From: Enchytraeus crypticus
Taxonomy: Eukaryota; Annelida; Clitellata; Enchytraeida; Enchytraeidae
Reading direction: 5' to 3'
Assembly: GCA_905160935.1 (NCBI GenBank)
Contig: CAJHZI010000270.1
Location: 505,001 to 569,000 of the forward strand
Length of the DNA stretch: 64,000 bases
The notes under the pieces were generated by a model, which was not told the origin of the DNA, searched no databases, and saw only the letters and a program-made list of their open reading frames with translations. The translations under genes and the position numbers were made by a program. Of the stretch, positions 61,501 through 64,000 are shown piece after piece. Every line of letters starts with the position of its first letter. The stretch's first letter is position 1.

Positions 61501-63625
61501 AATCTCTCTAATTCTAGGTTCGGCAAAAATTACCCTCTTTCAGCTTTGAGGAGCTGATTCACGGAAATGCTCAACAGGATTCAAATCCTTAGGGGTTTGA
61601 TTCGCTCATCGCCTTCACAAAGATTTCATTATTCCTAGTGTAATATCTTCATATTACACTAGGTGGAGACTGGATAATTTAATATGAAGAGGTGGAGACT
61701 GGATAATTTAATATGAAGAGGTGGAGACTGGATAATTTAATATGAAGATGTGGAGACTGGATAATGTAATATGAAGAGGTAGAGACTGGGTAGTTTAATA
61801 TAAAGAGATGGAGACTGGATAATTTAATATGAAGAGGTGGAGACTGGATAATTTAATATGAAGAGGTAGAGACTGGATAGACGGACGGAGAAGTTTGATA
61901 GAATCAACAATGCCTTTTGCAGGAACTCTTTCCTATCCTGACGCGTGATTCAAGGCAGCCACTCCAATGTGTGGTAGTGATCATCAGTGGCACTGGAAGC
62001 AACAGTACTTTGTGAAACCAACTGGCATCCCCATCAACCTACCAATTACATTGAGATCGCCTCAGATACATACACTGATAGTTTCTGGACTGAATGGACT
62101 CAAGCCATATAACACATGTCTACATAGTTTTTCCGCTTCATATCTTCGTTAGTCGCCTCGTAGGGAACACGTACAATTGCCTTTAGAATCAAATCTCAAT
62201 GTTTATGAACCTCCTAACGAACTTTATTGGATCAAACTCGAAATTATGATCTTGTAGCTTGCCATTGTGTTTTGTTTAATTGTCAGCAGCTGTAGTCTAC
62301 TTATCGCACGTAAGTCTGATGTATATTAGCTTGGCATCTTGTTTCGTTGCTAATGTGTCTATCTATATCTGAAGGAGTCCTTGTTTTCTTTAAACTCTGC
62401 GGACTTTCGTAGTTAAACTAATTTGAATTTAATTTGGTTAGGTGTTAACAATTTTATTCATGAATTTATAATTTTATAATTAACTTAAAGTTGTGTTTAA
62501 CATTAACTTTTGCTTTCATTAATGTAGAATTTTATGATAATTTAGTTATTTATTTTTTTCAAATTTAATAAATATTGTGCCCTTACGTTGTTTTATACTG
62601 CATACTTTGCTAAATTTCTTAATGCTACAGATTTGGTTTACTTTTTAATTTCTAATTTATTAACTGCATGTAGACCTACTTAAAATAAGCTGATAGAATT
62701 TGCTAAGTTTAGTGTCTGTTGGTAGTAAAACCTTTTTGTTTTGTTTTTCACGTGTGTACTTTCATTTCTGTGTATTTATTTTCTGCTGCTTGTGTAGGCA
62801 TCGACTTTATGTGTGCAAAGTGTAATGTACGTATGGCTAACGCTTAAAGGATAGTTCAGTTCCTTTATAAATATAATTATAACTTATTTTAGAATTGTAA
62901 TGATATTTTTTATCATAGTCTGGTACAGTTTCCACTACGACTTGCTTTTTGTGTCGTAAGCTCTTCTGATATTACTTTAATTTAATCGCAGTTTTGATGT
63001 TTTGGAGTTTGAAGTCAGTTATTCTTAATTCATCAACTGAAGTATTAAATAAGCAAATCTTATTTATTTATTTAATAAGAACACCAAAAATGGTCATAAA
63101 ACCCTTATATTAATAATATACAGGGTTAATAATAGTAACCCTGAATATTGGATCTTTAATTTTATTTCCTAACTCCTCTATACAAACTCATCACTACAAC
63201 TAATTTGATTGTAGTAACTAAGGGCGATCTGTTCTATGTAGCAATATATGTTGGTCAAAAAATTGACTATTTTATTAATAAACATTTTACGCTTGTCTAA
63301 GTATGGTTTTTATGAATGAAGACTCTCTATTTATCCAATTAAAAGTTCTATAAGAGCTGACACTATGGAAGGTCCGTAGGGCCTTTCATTTTGACTTCCC
63401 ATTCAAAGTGAGTCGTGATCGATAAGACTAATAATTATAATATTTGATATTCTTTTTATGTAAAAAATATGTTTTTATGACAAAATGATATTAAACTATG
63501 ATTCTGATTGTATTTCATTGTAGTCGCCGCCGTCCGTTAGAACGACGTTGAATATGAGTCAACAAAGAATCAGTCTACCCTCTCAGAATGTGTCCAGAAT
63601 TCATGAACACTTAACTAGTGTGTAA
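31487..63625 (+). CDS. host gene: armadillo-repeat plus fibronectin III protein (spliced, ~18 exons)
   Basis: Span of a multi-exon + strand gene. N-terminal exons encode armadillo repeats with the signature third helices NAAGTLATL, SNAALVFAR, NAAFALGRIA and NSCCALSSFL. Central exons encode FN3 pieces (LKITWQPPEYNGLQ, ISGLDPSTSYNIS, LFVSWKPPVVPLG with SRLKPDTEYTIT). The end is a basic Ser/Thr/Arg-rich tail closing at TAA 63,623-63,625. Splice phases agree at nearly every junction, which strongly supports one transcription unit. I do not recognise a named orthologue. ARM and FN3 domains are protein-interaction folds, so a cytosolic scaffold is the simplest guess. Uncertain points are the F/H junction, the first FN3 half, and whether exons exist before 31,487. 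AATAAA signals follow at about 63,773-63,805. Confidence 0.8.
31775..31920 (-). repeat. tRNA-derived SINE, family 2
   Basis: This is the reverse-complement copy with AGCGCGGCTGGGATTCGAAC. It lies in the first intron, about 100 bp after exon A. Confidence 0.75.
31925..33195. other. intron sequence, no feature recognised
   Basis: No coding segment. AGCTCAGTGCAGAGCTGCTC-type sequence near 32,780-32,810 faintly resembles sequence near 36,850-36,920 beyond the LINE. Confidence 0.35.
33200..36366 (-). mobile_element. nearly full-length CR1/L2-like LINE, antisense in intron 1
   Basis: From right to left it encodes an AP endonuclease start (VSLCSLNIRSLSNPDH near 36,280), GDLNTHVD and SSDHFPVTCSF (35,600-35,800), then the reverse transcriptase. 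RT motifs are PPKHCDLHPIPTSLLKK, TLDLSAAFDTIDH, GVPHGSVLGPILFNLY and the catalytic FADDTQLY near 34,270. The C-terminus contains QHAAPQIWNSLPS and the 3' UTR ends in a (GTT)n tail near 33,215. A 370-residue piece (33,470-34,582) is open, but several frameshifts separate it from the 5' blocks. Related truncated copies occur at 1.6, 30.0 and 30.8 kb. Confidence 0.9.
37040..37226 (+). CDS. ARM/FN3 gene exon B (ARM repeat)
   Basis: The acceptor is TTCTTATTCTTGCAG and the donor GTTTGT. The exon encodes AYIIGTVAETSVGQRQICDI and ends NAAGTLATL. It enters in phase 2 and leaves in phase 0. Confidence 0.82.
37560..37680. repeat. ~30-bp tandem repeat
   Basis: Four copies of a unit with TAGTGCACTGGGGTCATAG and TTGTCC occur within intron B-C. 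Confidence 0.75.
37916..38049 (+). CDS. ARM/FN3 gene exon C (ARM repeat)
   Basis: The acceptor is CAAATAATTTTTCAG and the donor GTAACT. It encodes AELSEGREWILSETSVVERA and ends SSNAALVFA plus two bases (phase 2). Confidence 0.82.
38085..38195 (-). repeat. diverged tRNA-derived SINE (family-1-like)
   Basis: On the minus strand ATGGCGAAGTTGATAAACTA resembles the family-1 A-box region and ACGGGTTCAAAATCC the B box. It lies about 40 bp after the exon C donor. Confidence 0.5.
38655..38803. repeat. 45-bp minisatellite, left part
   Basis: Copies of a 45-bp unit containing ATGAATTGAATCTTTCACTG start at 38,661, 38,706, 38,751 and 38,796. The array resumes at 39,390-39,485. Confidence 0.88.
38805..39395 (-). 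mobile_element. LINE 3' end inserted in the 45-bp array
   Basis: The minus strand encodes a LINE-like C-terminus with SYVNDACTNWTEIPTSIRS and a KYKHYLLSNW end. An A-rich/GA-rich 3' tail lies at 38,805-38,825. It lies between two halves of one tandem array, so it inserted after the array existed. Confidence 0.6.
39390..39485. repeat. 45-bp minisatellite, right part
   Basis: Two further copies of the unit (TTTCACTGCTCAATGTAATA..) continue the array of 38,655-38,803. Confidence 0.85.
39877..39977 (+). CDS. ARM/FN3 gene exon D (ARM repeat)
   Basis: The acceptor is TAACTTATTTTATAG. The exon encodes LTISDVGCEVILSYPFCDAL and ends CLVDDET plus G. The donor GTCATAG is weak, but its phase 1 fits exon E exactly. 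Confidence 0.72.
40133..40345. repeat. 21-bp AT-rich tandem repeat
   Basis: About ten nearly perfect copies of a 21-bp unit with TATATTGAAATATTATATTAG occur. The open frames through it are repeat artefacts. Confidence 0.95.
41886..41980 (+). CDS. ARM/FN3 gene exon E (ARM repeat)
   Basis: The acceptor is TTTTCATATGTAG and the donor GTGAAG. It encodes QGMNAAFALGRIANTQTGQR and ends SQSLDNM (phase 0). Confidence 0.78.
42616..42837 (+). CDS. ARM/FN3 gene exon F (ARM repeats)
   Basis: The acceptor is CTATTGTTTCAG. It encodes LASLVRLLSSKNTSCC, NSCCALSSFLSGSGIPAVLM and DEETQWFAAVLVSRCLEE. The donor GTTTTC is weak. An alternative donor at TG|GTTTGC (end near 42,801) would give phase 2 and fit the other acceptor of exon H. 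Confidence 0.78.
42893..43020 (+). repeat. tRNA-derived SINE, family 1 (best copy)
   Basis: The A-box region is GTGGCGAAGTCAGTAAGATA and the B box GAGGTTCAAATCCTGGG, then CCCGTCACTGACATCGC and the tail GACGTTAACCTTAGCTTTAC. At least six other copies lie in the window. Confidence 0.82.
43150..45365 (+). mobile_element. I/Nimb-like LINE fragment (reverse transcriptase), split by a SINE
   Basis: A 310-residue open block has MGTAAGYDAIFPEFLAHLG, NYRPISLVSVCYKVFERI, QAGFRPGRSTSDQV, FLDLTAAYDTV, GLPQGSVLSPTLFNLY and the catalytic FAYADDICC. After a family-2 SINE (44,112-44,350) it continues with VYLGVTLDRTLSFKEHLSKT and, after a stop, AEHCCPSWERSPHTKL to a Cys-rich end CDCGQSQNMKHIVDECPL. The 5' part (endonuclease) is missing. 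It lies in sense orientation in intron F-H. Confidence 0.88.
44112..44355 (+). repeat. tRNA-derived SINE, family 2 (best copy), inside the LINE
   Basis: It has a B box GTGGGTTCGAATCCCAGCC and a GAGAGTAAAATCTC segment, and ends in a (TTA)n tail near 44,356-44,372. ATTATTGAA at both sides is a probable target duplication. Confidence 0.82.
45475..45548. repeat. (TA)n microsatellite
   Basis: TA runs follow the end of the I/Nimb-like LINE. Confidence 0.95.
45550..46310. other. intron sequence, nothing recognised
   Basis: AT-rich sequence without coding or repeat signatures. Confidence 0.4.
46327..46395 (+). CDS. ARM/FN3 gene exon H (ARM helix)
   Basis: It encodes TLAQNVSCNMIIRSQLKLLK up to a GTATGA donor (phase 0, matching exon G). 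Two acceptors are possible: ATATGTAG (exon from 46,317) or GCTGAAG (exon from 46,327). The second keeps phase with the exon F end at 42,837. Confidence 0.6.
46478..46560. repeat. (TA)n(CA)n(TA)n microsatellite
   Basis: Dinucleotide runs just downstream of exon H. Confidence 0.95.
46690..47865. repeat. ~25-bp minisatellite
   Basis: Degenerate copies of a unit with GTATAGAGTGATACGGTGAC occur, in sub-blocks with variant forms such as GTATAGAGTGTTGTGGTGAC at 47,540-47,740 and GTATTGAGTGATACAGTA at 47,030-47,360. Confidence 0.92.
47870..49905. repeat. 35-bp minisatellite
   Basis: Units of 35 bp built on CGGTACGGTATATCGCAGTA plus GAGCATAGAATACAG occur. Copies are degenerate at the left and nearly identical from 49,250 to 49,810. 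The motif is related to the neighbouring 25-bp array. Long open frames on the minus strand are a by-product. Confidence 0.95.
50064..50169 (+). CDS. ARM/FN3 gene exon G
   Basis: The acceptor is TAATGTTTTGTAG and the donor GTGAGT (phase 1). It encodes ELERSQTISKELLEEVLEIL and ends STPESLTVS, a helical stretch following the ARM exons. Confidence 0.78.
50265..50350 (-). mobile_element. LINE 'A' terminal 3' fragment
   Basis: It contains the family's end segment (TTGCCTATTGGCAGGTCCAT.. in minus orientation), followed by (TAA)n simple sequence to 50,460. Confidence 0.55.
50524..51350 (-). mobile_element. probable retroelement ORF of unknown family
   Basis: The minus strand has a 232-residue open block (50,524-51,222) that reads on upstream without a clear host-gene structure. 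It includes KFHSSRKRQVSRLSLVDPRR and KRMNEIFTNRTWVATYHND, a proline/serine/histidine-rich middle and an acidic C-terminus. Its much higher GC than the surroundings and its lack of splice sites point to an inserted element, possibly ORF1 of an I/Nimb-type LINE. No known domain is visible. It lies antisense in intron G of the ARM/FN3 gene. Confidence 0.45.
51608..51735 (+). repeat. tRNA-derived SINE, family 1
   Basis: It shares GGAGCTAGTGGCTATGTTGA, the B box GCGGGTTCAAATCCTGG and the TCGAGTGAGGAGACTGACGT tail. Confidence 0.75.
52150..52345 (+). mobile_element. LINE 'A' 3' fragment, strongly mutated
   Basis: It parallels 53,235-53,435 (GGACATATTATAAAGGGGAA.. and GACAGTTATATGCCATGAAC) with many indels and stops. 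Confidence 0.6.
52467..52550 (+). CDS. ARM/FN3 gene exon I (linker)
   Basis: The acceptor is GGATTTGCACAG and the donor GTAGGC. It encodes LESHEILAVWRSVEDYFKLP and VCYKLYQ. Phase is 1 in and 1 out, matching exon G and the FN3 exon that follows. Confidence 0.78.
52835..53435 (+). mobile_element. LINE 'A' 3' part (best copy)
   Basis: It decodes to FKYLGHTTCITDDGKCE-like sequence in one frame, SLKKDTKIKIVKTLVWTTLF with YGCETWTLRKEDIRK, then SWTQNVTNEEVLERVGTDRQ, WIGHILREEGLLKEVIKGRM and SYEEMKRKAEDREEWRR. This is a non-LTR reverse-transcriptase C-terminus. Short breaks separate the blocks. It is 5'-truncated and lies in sense orientation in the intron. Confidence 0.8.
53837..54004 (+). CDS. ARM/FN3 gene FN3 exon 1
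   Basis: The acceptor is TACTGTATTTTAG. It encodes DNRCIYHGSDTKYILRELIP and EYSFQVRAVTQYDESD, the second half of an FN3 fold (Y.F.V.A strand). Phase 1 joins directly to exon I. The donor GTGTGAG gives phase 1, required by the next exon. Upstream, the frame stays open from another acceptor at 53,708 through GNGHILFEYV, which looks like the missing FN3 middle strand, so a longer exon from 53,708 is possible. Confidence 0.72.
54480..54577 (+). mobile_element. LINE 'B' 3' end next to an exon acceptor
   Basis: It matches the family at 28,980-29,220 (GGACAGAGAGGATTTGAGAC.., CGTATCCCGACCCAAGTTAA) with a (GAT)n tail at 54,570-54,580. It ends about 20 bp before the exon at 54,598. Confidence 0.65.
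54598..54717 (+). CDS. ARM/FN3 gene FN3 exon 2 (first half of a domain)
   Basis: The acceptor is TCTATTTTTAG and the donor GTATGTC. It encodes SPTDLLILSQRPTQLKITWQ and PPEYNGLQDIKSYSVIL, with the FN3 Trp and the PPE.NG..I..Y pattern. Phase is 1 in and 1 out. Confidence 0.88.
54795..54915 (+). repeat. tRNA-derived SINE, family 1
   Basis: It contains AGTGGCGACGTCGGTAAGAT, GTGGTTCTAATCCTGGGCTC and the tail GAGGAAACTGACATTAACC. Confidence 0.78.
55248..55327 (+). CDS. ARM/FN3 gene FN3 exon 3 (second half of the domain)
   Basis: The acceptor is TTGTTTGTTAG and the donor GTTAGT. It encodes DGELYENTTETVSIISGLDP and STSYNIS, completing the fold begun in 54,598-54,717 (LxPxTxYxI). It ends in phase 0. 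Confidence 0.85.
55505..55595 (+). repeat. possible tRNA-derived SINE (third type)
   Basis: GATATGGCGTGACGGTTAGA and CCTAGATTCCATGCCCAGG resemble A- and B-box regions of a diverged tRNA-like head. ATT-rich simple sequence (55,370-55,500) precedes it. Confidence 0.35.
56290..56356 (+). CDS. ARM/FN3 gene FN3 exon 4 (last strand and linker)
   Basis: The acceptor is CTGTTACCAG and the donor GTAAAAT. It encodes VACNTDRGQSEPSSISCQTA, the G strand of the FN3 fold. It ends in phase 1. Confidence 0.82.
56849..57040 (+). CDS. possible alternative terminal exon with a transmembrane segment
   Basis: A GATTGTATTGCAG acceptor opens a 63-codon phase-0 frame ending in TGA. It contains a long hydrophobic run, LLWPVASCVLLFVYLTTCT followed by FLLFCIYILCC, then a basic tail HTKRQKSE. 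It is phase-compatible with the exon ending at 55,327, though not with the one ending at 56,356. Use would give a membrane-anchored shortened protein. Evidence is only the frame, the acceptor and the composition. Confidence 0.35.
   Translation, partial: TQVDSAIATNYGITELITLDLLWPVASCVLLFVYLTTCTFLLFCIYILCCDEQIYHTKRQKSE
57095..57874. repeat. 65-bp tandem array repeating a splice acceptor and exon start
   Basis: Twelve copies starting every 65 bp from 57,095 precede a thirteenth that is the real exon at 57,875. Each unit holds the intron end CATTGTAAACAG, the first 36 bases of the exon (GTTGCCACGCGCCCTCTAAA..), and a donor-like GAG|GTAACG. Copies are nearly identical. A related partial copy lies at 56,665-56,730. 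Confidence 0.96.
57875..58071 (+). CDS. ARM/FN3 gene FN3 exon 5 (nearly whole domain)
   Basis: The acceptor is CATTGTAAACAG and the donor GTATTAC. It encodes YHAPSKPEVTIRGRFELFVS, WKPPVVPLGRITRYELCVDG and TISRLKPDTEYTIT, a full FN3 pattern apart from the last strand. It enters in phase 1 and leaves in phase 0. The acceptor belongs to the last unit of the 65-bp array. Confidence 0.9.
58605..58674 (+). CDS. ARM/FN3 gene exon (FN3 last strand and basic linker)
   Basis: The acceptor is TTTTCTACTTAG and the donor GTAAGT. It encodes VSVITSEGKFESKPTRKKTA. Phase is 0 in and 1 out. Confidence 0.85.
58735..60035. other. intron with simple repeats and a LINE 'B' 3' end
   Basis: AGTCATTCAGTCAAGTCATC repeats lie at 58,745-58,850, a 19-bp unit GATCATAAATATAATATTT is repeated about five times at 59,390-59,480, and a LINE 'B' end with a (GAT)n tail lies at 59,960-60,025. 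No exon is seen. Confidence 0.65.
60040..60158 (+). repeat. tRNA-derived SINE, family 1
   Basis: It contains GTGCGGAGTTCAAATCCTGG and the tail GACGTTAATCTTAGCTTTAC. It ends about 15 bp before the next acceptor, so its 3' end lies in the branch/acceptor region of the following exon. Confidence 0.75.
60174..60448 (+). CDS. ARM/FN3 gene exon (basic Ser/Thr/Arg-rich tail)
   Basis: The acceptor is TTTTTGTTTCAG and the donor GTTTGC. It encodes FEKRKLESLENMTTERKHRR, HTVPRTRRHLSPIDSH and RRRSTIDDILKAVK. It has many Arg-x-x-Ser sites that could be phosphorylated. Phase is 1 in and 0 out. Confidence 0.85.
60885..61015 (-). repeat. tRNA-derived SINE, family 1
   Basis: This is a reverse-complement copy with GGGCGAGCCCAGGATTTAAA and ATCTTACCGACATCGCCACT. 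Confidence 0.78.
61150..61640 (-). mobile_element. decayed transposon relic
   Basis: The minus strand decodes in short pieces to YQGFWSECMMADYSRMQRRN and DLNPVEHFRESAP, which resemble conserved blocks of transposon-encoded proteins (the second is like the DLNPIE block of DDE transposases). Stops and shifts break it throughout. The family is not assigned. Confidence 0.35.
61660..61882. repeat. 29-bp minisatellite
   Basis: About eight copies of a 29-bp unit with GGTGGAGACTGGATAATTTA occur, most of them identical. Confidence 0.92.
61885..63520. other. last intron, nothing firmly recognised
   Basis: A short open frame at 61,967-62,152 has an FN3-like look (LIVSGLNGLKPYNTC) but no splice fit, so it could be a relic. 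The rest is AT-rich; CAGGGTTA..TAACCCTG at 63,120-63,143 can form a small hairpin. Confidence 0.4.
63524..63625 (+). CDS. ARM/FN3 gene terminal exon
   Basis: The acceptor is TATTTCATTGTAG. It encodes SPPSVRTTLNMSQQRISLPS and SRIHEHLTSV, then TAA (63,623-63,625). Phase 0 matches the previous exon and the length is exactly 34 codons including the stop. Confidence 0.8.
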   Translation, partial: SPPSVRTTLNMSQQRISLPSQNVSRIHEHLTSV

Positions 63626-63769
63626 CTCTACCCTGTCAGAATATGTGAACAATTCTTCAGCACTTGACTAGTATCACAATAGCAGCTGCTGTACATAGGC
63701 CTAATGCTTTGTTCTGCAAATTTAGAATTGCTTCAAACATGTGCCAATATATAGAACCAAATAATAGAA

Positions 63770-63810
63770 CCGAAATAAAACCAACGAATACAACCAAAAT
63801 AAAACCAAAT
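63770..63810 (+). terminator. cluster of AATAAA poly(A) signals
   Basis: Several AATAAA hexamers lie in an AACCAAATAATAAAACC-type repeat about 150-180 bp after the stop codon of the ARM/FN3 gene. Confidence 0.5.
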
Positions 63811-64000
63811 AATAAAACATTCTATAACAAGTTAGCCTTGTGATGATTCTTTGCTTTATTGATTGATTATTTTAGACCTTTTTGATAAACTTTGATGCAA
63901 TTCCATCTACAATCTCTTGCAGTAAAGAAATATATATGTACAATTTGAAATATAAGTATAAAATAATAATATTTGCTATATATGTATATTTGTATTGTAT

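Overview
The window looks like AT-rich metazoan nuclear DNA, probably from an invertebrate. It has short phase-consistent exons with GT/AG junctions, dispersed tRNA-derived SINEs, several clades of decayed non-LTR retrotransposons, minisatellites, and a Maverick/Polinton DNA transposon. I see no bacterial gene organisation, rRNA, genuine tRNA or CRISPR array. The species cannot be fixed from the sequence alone.

Layout. 1-3.9 kb: intergenic DNA with retrotransposon 3' ends and two minisatellites. 3,935-16,584: one Polinton of about 12.65 kb with exact boundaries (6-bp target duplication TACATA, 5'-AG...CT-3' ends, terminal inverted repeats of about 610 bp). It carries PC4-like, adenain-like protease, major capsid, glycine-rich/basic, minor capsid, small membrane, integrase, two small conserved proteins, packaging ATPase and a protein-primed DNA polymerase B. 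The polymerase begins with four short exons that encode a cysteine-rich N-terminus. Most of these genes are broken, so this copy is a relic. 16.6-31.4 kb: intergenic DNA with a LINE interrupted by a complete non-autonomous hAT element (8-bp duplication ATTAATAT) that itself contains a piece of another LINE, plus SINEs and microsatellites.

31,487-63,625: one host gene on the + strand. Its exons encode armadillo (ARM) repeats, then fibronectin type III (FN3) segments, then a basic Ser/Thr-rich tail. Junction phases agree along nearly the whole chain and the last exon ends in TAA. Its introns hold a nearly full-length antisense CR1/L2-like LINE, an I/Nimb-like LINE, SINEs, and about 3.2 kb of 25-bp and 35-bp tandem repeats. 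They also hold an unusual 65-bp array in which a splice acceptor plus the start of an FN3 exon is repeated about 13 times.

How the parts work together. In the Polinton family, polymerase and integrase copy and insert the element, while ATPase, protease and the two jelly-roll capsid proteins form a virion-like packaging module. Here the capsid, integrase, ATPase and polymerase frames are interrupted, so mobility would need help from another copy. The host gene is an ARM/FN3 scaffold-like protein of unknown function.
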